A stretch of DNA of 64,000 nt from Pyrenula massariospora. Lineage: Eukaryota > Ascomycota > Eurotiomycetes > Pyrenulales > Pyrenulaceae. The DNA lies in the NCBI GenBank assembly GCA_021030905.1, contig JAGFMI010000001.1, positions 62,001-126,000 of the forward strand. The letters run 5' to 3'. Positions 22,839-35,216 of this stretch are shown piece after piece. The translations under genes were made by a program, and so were the position numbers. How positions within the stretch are numbered: position 1 is the stretch's first letter; each line of letters starts with the position of its first letter. The notes under the pieces were generated by a model that worked only from the letters and a program-made list of their open reading frames with translations, did no database searches and was not told where the DNA came from.

Positions 22839-24095
22839 TCAGGTTGCCCAAATGTTACCAAACCGACCACCTTTCTCTATTTGTTTGTCAAGCTGCCTTC
22901 GAACACGTTGCATGTTTTGTGCAGAAAGGTTGAGCTCAAAATTAACAACCCTGTCGTTGCTTGTCCGTAAATCATGAATCAGGTGAAATAGTGCTCTTTC
23001 CTCCTGTGACCCTATGCGGCCCAACTTGAAGCACAGATCGACAACCTCCTCATCCGGTATGGAATTGCTCCCCCCCTGTCTTAAGAGCAGCCGGGCTTCT
23101 GTGAGAAGACGGGCATACTCTCCGTCGACTTTCAGTGCAAGTCCCATGTGAAAGGCGGCACTAAGTAGCCCAGGTACTACTAAAAATAAGCGGGATAAAA
23201 ATCGATCCCAGAAGGGAAGAAATGTCGCTTCCTGAAACAAGTCCTTGACAAACGAGGGCTTCTGTCCCTTCCGTAACAAAGTAGCCCTATCACTTGTATA
23301 TTTATCATATTGGATGATGCGCGTCAAGATGCGAGCCCGATCTTGAAATATCTGTCGAGGCAACTTACAGGCCATCGGAGTGATGGATGAGCCTAGTACA
23401 GCGACAACCAAAGGGGTAAATTCTCCGCAAATGAGTAGAATGAGTCCAAATGGTGCCAATTTCCGGGAGCTGGCACGGGCCCTGTTGATAAACTGCAATC
23501 TGTTCCATGTCCATATGTTCAGCGATTTCTTTCTTTCTTCATCAATGGCTGGATGTGTGATCAGAGTCGTGAGCCAATCAAACTCGTAAGAAGGAATGCT
23601 CGAATATTTCCGCCAAGCCTTGACACAGGTCCAGACTTGCTTCAACCCTGTCTTGTAGAATCGTGCATATGCCCTGCCTAGTTGGAAGTAGTATGTCAAA
23701 GTCTTGCCTGCAATATCCTTCTTGGGAAGATCCAATAATGGGGGTTGAGTTAATGTCAAATCTTCGTCATCGGCCTTTATTCGACGTAGCTTGTCGGTAA
23801 CCTCCCGAGCATTTTCTAATCTTTCCAACACCATCTTCCATTGCTCGTGACCGAGTTCAGGATCAATATCGAAAGCAAATGACCCAGGAAGACGGAAAGG
23901 TGGTCGGTTTGGTCGCGATTCTGGCTGGTGAAAATGGTGCCTCTTGGTCGACAGCTGTCTTGTACATGACGCGAGAGGAATGTATCTAGACTGAGGAGTC
24001 GAAGCTTTCGTCAGTATTTGTGGCACTCTCAGCCTTCCATTTTGCTTCCAAATTGTGGTGGGCATCCTGAAGGAACCGGAGCAGGTGGCTAACAA
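22839..24095 (-). CDS. LETM1-domain mitochondrial protein
   Basis: Single exon, 418 residues. A mitochondrial presequence is likely: an Arg/Lys-rich N-terminus with hardly any acidic residues up to about 60. The Letm1 ribosome-binding-like domain follows, with its hallmark membrane segment APFGLILLICGEFTPLVV at about 220-240 and the downstream region LPFWDRFLSRLFLVVPGLL. LETM1 proteins work in mitochondrial K+/H+ exchange and membrane-ribosome contact; this fungal-type member lacks the long C-terminal coiled coils of Mdm38/Ylh47, so its exact role is open. It is divergent from the UGGT gene with about 450 bp between. Confidence 0.82.
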   Translation of the reverse strand: MLATCSGSFRMPTTIWKQNGRLRVPQILTKASTPQSRYIPLASCTRQLSTKRHHFHQPESRPNRPPFRLPGSFAFDIDPELGHEQWKMVLERLENAREVTDKLRRIKADDEDLTLTQPPLLDLPKKDIAGKTLTYYFQLGRAYARFYKTGLKQVWTCVKAWRKYSSIPSYEFDWLTTLITHPAIDEERKKSLNIWTWNRLQFINRARASSRKLAPFGLILLICGEFTPLVVAVLGSSITPMACKLPRQIFQDRARILTRIIQYDKYTSDRATLLRKGQKPSFVKDLFQEATFLPFWDRFLSRLFLVVPGLLSAAFHMGLALKVDGEYARLLTEARLLLRQGGSNSIPDEEVVDLCFKLGRIGSQEERALFHLIHDLRTSNDRVVNFELNLSAQNMQRVRRQLDKQIEKGGRFGNIWAT

Positions 24096-24547
24096 TGCGG
24101 CGACGGCGATCTGAGCTCCAGGTGGGCATGATATAGCTCACAGCAGATGTCAGAGGGAGCCATGAGTAATAAAGCTTGATGCCAACATGCCGACTTGGTC
24201 TAGTGAAGGTATATCTTTTTCCAGACGAGAACCTGAGAGATGGTAGGAAGTACCTTAGACGGCCCATCCAATTGACCGTGCCGGAGGTGACAGGAAAATG
24301 CGGAATTGGCCGCGACGATCACCGTATTATTTCCCTGCAACAGAAGTGTGATGCAACTCTGGCCTCGATAGGATATTCGCGCCCGCCAGGCTGTGGACAA
24401 CAAAGAGAGCGGACCGCCATGCAGCTACGAAGCTTTCGATAAAGATTTATACATATATCCAATAACTTGAGCACGTGAACGTCTTGATCTAATGATGAGC
24501 TGACCAAACCGGGCCAGGGACCCGAGTGACTGTTGAGAACCGGCAAG
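24096..24547. promoter_or_regulatory. Divergent promoter, LETM1-like / UGGT
   Basis: About 450 bp between the two starts; small overlapping frames here are shadows. No motif recognised. Confidence 0.45.
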
Positions 24548-27500
24548 ATGCTAAGCTGGAGTGCATGGCGAGCCTTAGCTTGCCTCTCAATCACGACTGA
24601 ACTCCTCTTCCTTCGCCTTGTCTCAAGTTCTTCTGTCAATGTTGCCCTTCAGGCATCCTTCAACGCTGGGCCTTACCTTCTAGAACTTCTGTAAGTCAAG
24701 ATGTATTAACCCTTGACATGAGCTTATCTTCTCACAGGGAGACTGCCGCCGAGGAGAACTCGACATCATATTTCCCTCTATTAGATCGTATTGCTGAAGG
24801 TGTGTTCGCGCATCTTGACTCAGAAAGGGCTCTCTACGAGAAGTTCACCGCGATCTTGCAAGAAGATGGTCACGTTCAAGATGGAGAAGCCCTATCTTCG
24901 TTCAGATTTGCCCTGGCCATTCACTCGGCTGCACCAAGAATTGAGGCCCATTTCCAATACTACAATACCTCTGTTGAACCTCTGATGATGGTTGGACAAG
25001 ATGAAGCATGCCCTGTGTGGGTCCATTTCGAGGACAAGCAGTATTGTTCACCTACGCTCGAAAGGCTCCAGCAAAGCGTACCATTTGGCCAGTAGGTTGA
25101 TCGCTGAGTTCATAATCCTTACGCTTACCCATCCATCCCATTAGAACCGAGTTGGAGTTACCATTCGATCGTATTCTAGGTGATCCTTCCCACCCATCCT
25201 CCATCGTATACGCCGATATCACTTCGCCTTTGTTCTCTCAATTCCATCAGACAATAAGCAAGACAGCAAAAGACGGCCAGACCTCCTATCGACTGCGATA
25301 CCGACCCCCATCCACCACAAGGACATCTAAGCCACTTTTCCTCAATGGCTACGGCGTGGAGCTCTCGCTAAAGCGAACCGATTACATCGTCATTGATGAT
25401 CGGGAAGCTTCTCAGCATGAGGCAGATGAGCCAGGGGCAGACACAACCGTCTCTGAAAACGAAGACATTGCCGGAGACCTGCGCCCCCTTTCGACGTCAG
25501 AATTGTCGAAGCTTGGTCTAAAGACATCTAGCTACGTGATGGAAAGCAATGATCCTTTTGAAACTCTTCTCAAGGTTGTGCAGGACTTTCCGCGGTACTC
25601 CTCTCGTATCGCTGCTCATAATATCTCTCAGAATTTTCTTTCAGAATATGGAACTAATCGAGATACCTTTCTTCCAGCTGGATACAACATTGTTTGGGTA
25701 AACGGCGTTCAGCTAGATGCCCGACAGTTCAATGCTTTCAATTTACTAGAACATTTAAGGCGTGAAAGATCATTGATCAATAAATTCAAAGACATCGGTT
25801 TCTCAGCTGGAGAGTCTGTTAAAATACTTTCGCATCCTGACATTGCCCAAGCTCAGGTGGATAATGAACCACAAAGATACGATTTTCGAGATGAACTAGA
25901 GGGAGGGCATGTCATAATATGGCTCAATGATCTCGAAAAGGATAAACGCTATGCTTCATGGCCCTCGGAATTAGAAGGTTATCTTCAACGAGTATATCCT
26001 GGCCAACTACCCACTGTTCGGCGCGATCTTCATAATCTAGTGCTTCCCGTCGATTTATCGCTGAAAGAAGATTTGAAACTCGTCGTCGAGACTCTGCAAA
26101 ACTTTGTGAAGCGAAAAATTCCTGCGAGATTTGGCATTGTGCCAATCGTTGGTTCGGAGAAGGCGACTAAGCAAGCTAAGATAGCGTATCATCTTCATGA
26201 TGTCTACGGTCTTGGTGCCCTTTTTACGTACTTTGAAGAATCCCTCTTGTCCAAGAAATTTCTGTCTAATTGCGAGACAAGCTTTACGAAGGCGATAGAA
26301 GACCGCAAGCTGCGCCGAGATCAATCCCCTCTCGGTTACGACGCGATATTAGAGTCTCATGACTTCAATAGCCGTGTGGAGAGCACAACAAAGTATCTCA
26401 ACAGACTCTCCGCTGGCGATAAAAGTCGGCCATTGTTCGTAAATGGCATAGCAGTCCCTCGAGATGACAATTGGCTGGAAGCCATGAGTACTAGGGTCAC
26501 TATGGATCTCAGACAAATTCAGCGAGGTATTGTCGAAGGCACATTCGAAGAACATATGTGGCTACCAGACTTTTTCCTCTTCCAGAGCGCAAAACGCAGG
26601 AATTCTTTGATCAGTCCAGAAGACCCAAAGAACATCGACATAATTGAACTTAGCGGATCTGTTGGGACTTGTTTGGATGACAGTCAGAACTTGCCTGGGG
26701 TGTCAGCGACTAATGATCAGTCCAAGACCGACCAAGCTTATCTCTTAGTCGTGACCGATCTCTGTTCGGACGATGGCTCGAAGCTGTTAGCGGCTGCTTA
26801 CGACTTCAGAAGCTCTCATTCGGAGCTGGAGCTGCGTGTCTTACATAATCCTCCAGAAAGCTCAACTGATCAATCCTGCCTCGATCAAATATCAGCCTCA
26901 GAACGCCAGCACAAGTTCTCACAAGACGAATCTTCTCAACCTGACGTTCAGTCGACCGTGCCTCGAACAGCTTGTTCGTCTTTAGTTAATGAATTGCATC
27001 TCGAGCAAGGGAATTCTGCATTGCTTCTAAATGGTCGCTTAATCCGTGGCATTTCTGGAACTAATTGGTTTGAGGATGACTTCGATCAACTTATGAGATT
27101 TGAAACATCTCGACGCCTTGGTCCCTTAGCTTCCGCAATGGTCAATCTGAACTTGGCTGAAAAGCTCCGAAGCACACTCGACTGGGCAAAAGTGTCCAGC
27201 TTGGTAGCTCGCGCCTTTATTTCCGACGTTCCAGAGGGCATCTATGAAGCACCACCATTGATTCGTATCGACAAATTTGACCTCTGGAACGGCACGCATT
27301 CGTCGATCAGTACTTCAAACTCAAATGATCCATCCATTAGAATTGTCGCAGCCATCGACCCAACGTCTGAGCTGGCCCAGACCTGGCTTCCGACTCTTAG
27401 AATACTATCACAGCTTGAAGGCGTCAAAGTGGAGATTTTTTTCAATCCTCGAGAAAGATTGAAGGAGTTACCTATCAAGCGTTTCTACCGGCAAGTTCTT

Positions 27501-29060
27501 GAGTCAGCTCCATCCTTCAACAGTGATGGAGAGCAAATACGCCCTCAAGCAACGTTTACTCGAATTCCTCCAGACGCTTTGCTGAATCTTGGGATGATCG
27601 TACCACCGTCTTGGCTTGTTGCTCCGAAGTCCTCAATCTACGACCTTGACAATATCAAGCTGAGTTCTATTCCTCCGGGCGATGACGTTGATGCTTTGTA
27701 TGAGCTGGAGCACATACTCATTGAGGGTCACTCGCGTGACTCGACATCGGGCCAGCCCCCCCGTGGAGCCCAGCTACTGTTAGGAACAGAGAAAACTCCT
27801 CATCATGCCGATACCCTAATCATGGCAAATTTGGGCTACTTCCAATTTAAAGCAAACCCTGGATATTGGACTATTTCGCTCAAACCCGGTGCTTCGTCAA
27901 AGATCTTCACAATTGATTCTCTTGGTTCAACTGGGTGGTCTCCCCAGCCAGATGATGATTCAACCTCCATCGCACTCCTCTCCTTCCAAGGAAAGACGCT
28001 ATTTCCCCGTCTATCTCGTAAGTCAGGCATGGAGGAGGAGGACGTCCTGTCGTTTGGTCCGAAGGCTGGGTCCGCGATGGACTATATCTCTCGTGGAGCT
28101 TCCTTAGCATCAAACGCACTTGGGCTCAAGTCGTCAAAGCAAGCCGATATCAATATTTTCAGTGTTGCCTCGGGTCATCTGTACGAGCGCATGCTAAACA
28201 TCATGATCCTCTCCGTGTTACGTCATACCACGCACTCTGTGAAATTTTGGTTCATAGAGCAGTTTCTGTCTCCATCATTCAAATCTTTTCTACCTCACCT
28301 TTCGGCTCATTACAAGTTTGATTACGAGATGGTCACCTATAAATGGCCCCATTGGTTACGTGCTCAGAAGGAGAAGCAACGAGAAATCTGGGGCTATAAG
28401 ATTCTTTTCCTTGACGTGCTCTTCCCATTAGATCTGGACAAGGTCATTTTTGTTGACGCGGATCAAATCGTCAGAACAGACATGATGAACCTCAACAAGG
28501 TCAATCTTCATGGAGCGCCCTATGGCTTCACGCCAATGTGTGATTCACGCACTGAAATGGAAGGCTTCCGCTTCTGGAAGACCGGGTACTGGGCCAGCTA
28601 CCTCCAAGGCAAGCCATATCACATCTCGGCATTGTATGTCGTAGACCTACGACGTTTCCGGGAGCTCGCAGCTGGGGACCGCCTTCGCGGACAGTATCAA
28701 GCTTTGTCGGCCGATCCGGCAAGCCTGTCCAACCTCGACCAAGATCTACCAAATCACATGCAGCACCAATTACCCATCCATAGTCTCAAGCAAGAGTGGT
28801 TATGGTGCGAGACTTGGTGTAGCGATGAGACTTTGAAGGATGCACGCACTATTGATCTTTGCAACAACCCACAAACGAAAGAGCCAAAACTGGAACGAGC
28901 TCGACGACAGGTTCCTGAATGGAATGAGTACGACGCCGAAGTTGCAGAGCTTGCCAGAAGACTACGAGAGGACGACGTGAGTGGTGAAGGGATGGAAGGA
29001 ATTGGCGTTGGCAGCGGAGATATTCAGGAGCAGGAATTGAGGAAGAAAGATGAATTGTAA
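24548..29060 (+). CDS. UDP-glucose:glycoprotein glucosyltransferase (UGGT)
   Basis: ER folding sensor that re-glucosylates N-glycans of unfolded glycoproteins to keep them in the calnexin cycle. Exons 24548-24690, 24738-25091 and 25145-29060 give about 1,470 residues, the size of the family. Exon 1 supplies a start with a hydrophobic signal segment (LLFLRLVSSSS) followed by the family's VNVALQASFNAGPYLLELLE. The GT24 catalytic domain lies at about 1165-1440: INIFSVASGHLYERMLNIM, the metal-binding DAD in FVDADQIVRTD (about 1270), and the closing IDLCNNPQTKEPKL...EWNEYDAE. The middle part holds the thioredoxin-like folding-sensor repeats by analogy. The protein ends in KDEL, a proper ER retrieval signal. 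Confidence 0.95.
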
Positions 29061-29751
29061 TATTATGGCCGTAATTGCATTAGACAGGTTTTATCTGAGC
29101 GGACTACAACCTTGTATCATAGACTTTGGAAAGTGTTCAAAGAATAGATATCTGCACCAAGGCCTGATGCCAATCTTGGTATTGGTAGGGTTCTTATCAA
29201 ACCTTGGTTCATTGTACTTGCATAGATTATAGTGAGCCTCTTGCTTGCAAATATCTACCTCCAGAGACTTGCCGAGGATTACAAAGATCTACATAATATA
29301 TGCAGCCACTCGTCGGCAAGTCTACACGTGTGTACCTTGGACTCGCAAAACAGTGCCTCAGCCCTATCTAACACTTCGATACTCTCACCTATCTTAACCT
29401 TTATTCATGTGGCTTACATACAAGAATTGCTGCTGACAGCGGCTCCTCAAACTAGACGTAGGCCACCTCGCAATATACATCGCGAGCAGTGAGTTGGTTT
29501 GAGGACTAAACATCGCAAGTCAAAAGTGTATTGCCACATTCGCAGTTGAGAAGAATTTTGTGTTGCAAGAGGTTGCAATCTGATACTCACTGAGTGTCCC
29601 CAAAAATTTTGAACAACAAACCCCGAGAGAGTTGAGTATATGATAATGTCGGGAAAGAAGGCGACATTTGATACCCGAGATCTTGAGCTGGGATGTCTAC
29701 TTCCGTGACCCAGGATCTTACTTGCGCGAACTAGTGATGGTTGGAGGTCGA
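29061..29751. other. Convergent intergenic region
   Basis: 3' regions of the UGGT and RMND1-like genes. No gene or repeat seen. Confidence 0.5.
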
Positions 29752-31089
29752 TTATGCAGAGCTGGCTTCTGCAATACCATGGTTGCCAGCAATATTTTCT
29801 CGAGATTCAAGTTTTCTCTCCTTCCATAGTCTCAATATTTCAAACCCGACCTCGACCGCAATCAACGTAATGATTGTCCACTCCAAAACCAACCCGTGCT
29901 TTTCACTAAGCCTTTCTCTCAAAACACTTGCAATCTCCTGTGCATAGTCCATCTTCTGATTTAACGTGCGTATTCGGATGCCAACATCCAGAGCTTTCCC
30001 CACCTGATCGTAATAGTCCTCCAGTCCCAGTTCCTGTCGGCTATCCCAGAACAGATCTGGTAGCGAATCTGTGAGTTCAGAGTAGAGATTCAGTTGGGCG
30101 CGGAAGGACAAAAGCTGCCCAGTCTTTCGAAGAATGAAAGACCGAGTGAATGGCAGACGAGAACCTTTGGAAAGAAGAGTGGGAATACTACGGGTTGAGT
30201 CGATGTAATCAGCAAGTAAAGTTTCGAGAACTGCAAGCTTTGTGCTTCGGGCAAACCCCGACGAGAATGCTATCTTGGTAAGCACTGTGTTGAGGGTTCC
30301 GGGTTGGCCAGGGATAGGCGGGGACGAAGCAGTTGCCTTAGTACCAATGATGATAGTATCGTCCTTGATGCTACTGTAATCTCGAGCCGAGTCTTCGACA
30401 AAGTCCAGATTCTCTACCTCGATATCATTCACATGAGGATTTTCAGCTGCGGGTATCAAGGTCTGGGTTGCAAAGTAGGACATGAAGCTCTCCGGGACTG
30501 CCCACGATACCAGAGTACCAGAAGGAAAGACAAAAATGTCAGCAACCTCATGGGGTAACAGATCTTTTGCTGATGGATTGGATGCTCGCTGAAAAGAGCT
30601 CCGTGGTATCTGGATGTGGGTAACTTGGGGATACAGATTGGTTTGAAGAGGGTCCGGCTCGTATCCGCGAGCACGCAAAATATCGTTGACCTTTGCAAGG
30701 TCGAATCGTTCGGCCACCGAATAGGCTGTAACCAGCGCCGGCTCGGTTGCAAGGTCAGACCCTTTCGTTGCCCGGCGGTCTAGGTCTCGAGATCTTTCGG
30801 CTTCCATTGCGACGCGCTTGAGGGACGTTTTTGCAGCAGGAGATCTGGTATTCTTCCGCCTCTCTCCCGGTTTTGCCTCGCCCGACGGCTGTTTCGTCGA
30901 CGGCTCTTCAGCATTCTGCTGACTCAAAGCCGCGTTCGACGAAAAATAGTCGCGCTTCTTCCGCGAGAGAAGGACGGGAGATGCATGTAAGGGCCGATAT
31001 GAAGCTTGAGAGACGTGTAGGGATTTTCGGCAGGCGTGGCAGATGTATCTATCTGAAAGGAGCGCAAACGGTCGTAGTGTAGACGGCAT
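29752..31089 (-). CDS. MRX10: DUF155/RMND1-family mitochondrial protein, Mrx10-like
   Basis: Single exon, 445 residues from the ATG at 31089; upstream codons are open but lack ATG. N-terminus is a likely mitochondrial presequence (LRPFALLSDRYICHACRKSL...). The DUF155 core spans about 170-410, with VTAYSVAERFDLAKVN, the strand DIFVFPSGTLVSWAVPE and the helical part RSTKLAVLETLLADYIDSTRSIP. A single membrane span near the C-terminus (LEWTIITLIAVEVGFEILRLW) is typical of the family. Human RMND1 and yeast Mrx10 associate with mitochondrial translation. The sporulation paralogs Rmd1/Rmd8 lack a presequence, which favours the mitochondrial form. Confidence 0.82.
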   Translation of the reverse strand: MPSTLRPFALLSDRYICHACRKSLHVSQASYRPLHASPVLLSRKKRDYFSSNAALSQQNAEEPSTKQPSGEAKPGERRKNTRSPAAKTSLKRVAMEAERSRDLDRRATKGSDLATEPALVTAYSVAERFDLAKVNDILRARGYEPDPLQTNLYPQVTHIQIPRSSFQRASNPSAKDLLPHEVADIFVFPSGTLVSWAVPESFMSYFATQTLIPAAENPHVNDIEVENLDFVEDSARDYSSIKDDTIIIGTKATASSPPIPGQPGTLNTVLTKIAFSSGFARSTKLAVLETLLADYIDSTRSIPTLLSKGSRLPFTRSFILRKTGQLLSFRAQLNLYSELTDSLPDLFWDSRQELGLEDYYDQVGKALDVGIRIRTLNQKMDYAQEIASVLRERLSEKHGLVLEWTIITLIAVEVGFEILRLWKERKLESRENIAGNHGIAEASSA

Positions 31090-31288
31090 CGTGTAATCCA
31101 AATTCGAATTCAGATTATAAGGTTTGACCGCGGGCAAACCGCTCGCCGTTCTTATGGAAGCTTGACGGTTAATTCTCAAGGTATGGAATAGAATAATCCG
31201 GGGAAGCTCCCAGCTTCTTGGCACCCGTCAGAGCCCATCCCCCGTCTTGAAATGCGACCATCTCTCGACTGCCGGTTGTTGGACGCGC
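31090..31288. promoter_or_regulatory. Short bidirectional promoter, MRX10-like / VPS41
   Basis: Only about 200 bp separates divergent start codons, so the two genes probably share promoter elements. No motif assigned. Confidence 0.5.
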
Positions 31289-34200
31289 ATGGCCACCGAG
31301 GCGAGCTCTTCGGAGCCAGAGGGGGACGAGAAAGAGAAGACGCCCACTCAGAAGAATGGCGCCCAGCCTCAACAAGGTGCGTCATCTACCCAGGAGGAGG
31401 AGGAAGAAGAAGACGAGGAGGATGAGGAACCGCGCCTCAAATATGCTCCTTTGACGAAGAAACTATCCTCCCTTTATCGCAATGGAGACGCTTCGAGCTC
31501 CTTTTTGGTGGGAGGTGACAAGATGGTGCGTCTCTGTCTACATAGTTCGACGCATAGACGGAATACTGATCAGGTCTAGGTTGTCGGCACTCACAATGGC
31601 AATATTGTATGTGAACGGTCAAACCTCAAGGGATCACAAGCTGAATCATCCAGCATGTCGTATCACTACCTTCCTGCAAGCCTCTCCGAGTATACAATGC
31701 GCATACCGCTTCCGTGTCGTCCATCTCCATCTCTCCATTCCCGCCTCTACTTCCCATTGTCCGACCAGATGTTGCCCAAAAATTGGGCTCGGCCGTGTCT
31801 GAAAAATCGGAATCAGAGCCACAGAACCTTTCAGGCTCCAAACCAAACCAAAGACAGACCCCCGTGCCTCCACTGCCATCCAATCAAATATACATAGGAA
31901 CGTCGTCTATTGACGGCAATGTGTGTATACAGTCGCTTGTTGACCCGAAAGATGTCCTGCTGCGTAACTTCGGTCGGCCTGTTCAAACTGTGGCACTGTC
32001 TCCTGAATACAGGTCAGACAGAAATTACCTTTCGGCAGGGGTGGCTGGCAGTCTAATTCTCACATCCGGAGGCCAGGTTGGGAGAAGCGCAAATGCAAAT
32101 GTAGGATCTGCTGCGGCTGTTGCATCCGGCTGGCTGGGGGCTATCGGAGTTGGGTCGAACACCGGGACCGACAAGGTCTTGCACAGTGGGGAGGGTGCGA
32201 TCAGCACCATCAAATGGTCTCTCTCTGGAAAATACGTACTTTGGGTCAACGAGTACGGAATCAAGATCATGCGGTCAAATCTCCACCTGGATAGTGTCGA
32301 TTCTCACTTCGAGTGGAAGCGCATGAACCATATTGACCGGCCGTCTTCTACGGGATGGGAAGATATGGCAGCAGTGTGGAGAGCCCACGCGGAATGGGTT
32401 GATCGGGACAATGTGGAATTGGACGACGACCAGGTGTCCAAACAGACCCTTCCAAGCGAAACGAACGGCGATGCCCAGGCTTCTTTAAAGAAAGTGTCCG
32501 TCAAGAACAAGTTCGAAGAAGCGATCGTGGGCTGGGGTGGTACTATCTGGCTGATACGCGTACAACCTGGTGGCGCAGGCACCGGAAAGAACGCCGGGGA
32601 ACGGTCAATTGGACGAGTTGAAGTTGTGACAAGGTTTGAAGCCAATGAATAGTCAAGGCGCGTGGTGCTGACTCCCTTTCTAGGATGAAAGTTGACTGCA
32701 TCATATCTGGAATTTCGCTTTATACCCCAAATCTGCTTGTTGTTCTTGCTTATAATGAATCAGATGAGCCTACGCCAAAAAAGTCTAGTGCAGCAGATAC
32801 ACCAACTAAAAAGGGCCGCCAGCATAAACAGAATGCTTTGGAACCTGAGTTACGGCTAATTACCATTAATTCTCAGGAAGAAGTCAGCACTGATACCCTG
32901 ACCGTGAGTCGCTACGAGAGCCTCTCTGCATCAGATTACCATCTCGGAGTCTTACCTCCAGTGAAAGTCACAGCTGCTGTAACGCAAAGGAGCGCTTTGG
33001 AGGCTATTGAGAGAGGTCTCTTAGATGCTTCGATGTACCCAGCGAGAATGTTTAGCTCCGGAGCCAGCGTACGAAGTAGCAGCAACCTAGAAGAAAAGGC
33101 GAGCAGCTTAGCAGCTTCTGCATCTTATTCAAGCATCCCTCAGCCGAAAGGATTACAGGAGGTTGGCAGCACACAAGGATTAAAGATTTTCATTTTGAGT
33201 CCCTATGATTGCATTGTGGCCGTAAAGCGGGACTTGTCAGACCGTCTTGAATGGCTCACCAGTATGGATCGCTACCAACAGGCATGGGAGCTCTTAGACG
33301 AGCATCCAGAAGCAGTAGGGACGCTTTCAGAGGCATCTGGGACTTCGTCTCCGAAGACGTCTTCAAAGCAGGGCTCTGTCGCTCACGGGTTGCCTAGAGC
33401 GAATACTAGCCTTGCAGACTTCTTCGCAGATAACGCTTCAACCAAAAGTCCGCTGGATTCCAAGAATTTCCACTCTGCTGCCGAAAAGGAGAAAAGACGT
33501 ATTGGAGAGCTGTGGCTGCAGCAAGTCGTGTCAGCTGGAGAGTGGAAATTTGCGGGAGAGATAGCCGCCCGAGTTCTGCAGACCTCGTCACGGTGGGAGC
33601 ACTGGGTCTGGATTTTCATTCGAAACAATAAATTTGATGAAATTACGCCACATATTCCTACTTTTCAGATCACGCCACCATTACCTTCCCTCGTCTTCGA
33701 GGTCTCTCTCGGTCACTACATTGTTTCGGACATTGATCGGTTCACGGAACTCCTCGATCAATGGCCTTCAGATCTGTTCGATGTTAGTAGCATCATAACA
33801 GCCATAGAGGACAAGCTCAAGTCCAAGGACGTCCAAAATGGCTCTCGAGAGTGGCGATTATTGACAGAGTACCTTGCCAAGCTATACCTCGCAGGTGGCC
33901 GCTATGACGATGCATTGCGATGCTACATGCGTGTACAAGATGCCGAAACGGCACTAAGCATGCTTCGAGAACACCACTTACTTGATGAGGTGTCTGACGA
34001 TATTTCAGGCTTGGTACTTCTGCGGATTTCAAAGGAGCAGCTTAAAACTGCAACTACGAGTGAGCTCGAAGAAGCGTCCTCGGAGCCGATACAACTCCTT
34101 GTTGAGGCTGCAAGGAATGGCAATGTGCCTCCAGATGTTGTTGTAACGCAGCTTGAAGATTCCGATCTTCGATTGTTTTTGTTCTTTTATCTATGCGCGC

Positions 34201-35216
34201 TGTGGAGGGGTGACGGAACGCCAACCCCAACAGCAGCAAGGACGGCACGCTCGACCAGCCGCGCTCTAGCTCAAGATGAAGGCAAAGCGCTCGTAGAGCA
34301 ATTCGCAGATCTGGCAGTCGAACTTTTCGCCGAGTTTGATCGAGAGACGTTAATGGAGTTTCTCCAATCCTCAACGGCATATCGATTTGACTCCGCGGTC
34401 AAGGTCTGCGAGCGTAGACATTACACGACGGAGCTGGTTTTTCTTCTTTCGAAGACTGGCGAAATGAAGAAAGCCTTGTTTCTCATTATTGACGACTTAG
34501 ATGATGTTTCCCGCGCCATCTCTTTCGCCAAGGAGCAGGACGATCCCGACCTTTGGGACGACTTGCTCGAGTACTCCATGTCACGTCCAAGATTCATCGA
34601 AGGTCTCCTTGCCGAAGTAGGCACAGCGATTGATCCCATTACTCTGGTCAAGCGAATACCGAGCGGTCTCGAGATCGAGGGCCTCCGTGACGGGCTGAAG
34701 AAGATGATTCGCGAATATGATCTTCAAGACAGTATCAGTACAGGTGTTGCAAAAGTCCTACAGGGCGAGGTAGCCGTAGGGATGGAGGAATTGCGACAAG
34801 GCCAGCGGCGGGGGATCAAATTTGACCTCCTCGCTGGCTCGAAGCACGATCATTCGCAGTTGGCTAATGTTCCGCGGATCGAGGGGGTAACAAATGACGA
34901 TGAGCACGTTGAGACTATACCAAATTGGCCTGACCCGCATCACTGCGCTGGCTGCGGCAAAGCCTTTACCGAAGATGAAACTGAGATCCTGGTTGGGTTC
35001 GCATGCGGGCATGTCTACCACCTCTCCCATCTCTTGGATTCTCCGCCTCCAAACATGCAGCCCAATGATGAAGATGATGCGATTGTCGCGAGGTCCACGC
35101 TACCTCCGCGGAATGTCAGCCAGAAGGTTACAAACGCTCGTCTGCTGAAGGAGCGGATAGAGGCCGCAGGGGGCTGTAAGGTTTGCTCGCCTAAGCAAAA
35201 GGAGCTCGACCGGTGA
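31289..35216 (+). CDS. VPS41: HOPS complex subunit Vps41
   Basis: HOPS tether subunit that links Rab7/Ypt7 membranes and clips AP-3 vesicles to vacuoles. Four exons: 31289-31525, 31580-31606, 31654-32633 and 32684-35216; product about 1,258 residues. An acidic leader (EEEEEEDEEDEE) precedes LKYAPLTKKLSSLYRNGDASS. The propeller region (about 55-400) carries VVGTHNGNIHVVSLPS, built across exons 1-3, and GTSSIDGNVCIQSL. A CHCR/clathrin-type helical repeat follows (WLLTEYLAKLYLAGGRYDDALRCYMRVQ region), and a RING-like zinc site closes it (CAGCGKAF...CGHVYHLSHLL...CKVC). Exon 2 is a 27-nt microexon and the last intron uses a GTTTGA donor, both unusual; without them the frame is lost. Confidence 0.95.

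Noticed and set aside
24319-24639. Minus-strand 106-codon frame upstream of the LETM1-like gene
   Set aside because: It is antisense to the UGGT first exon and promoter; the signal-peptide exon of UGGT explains this region better.
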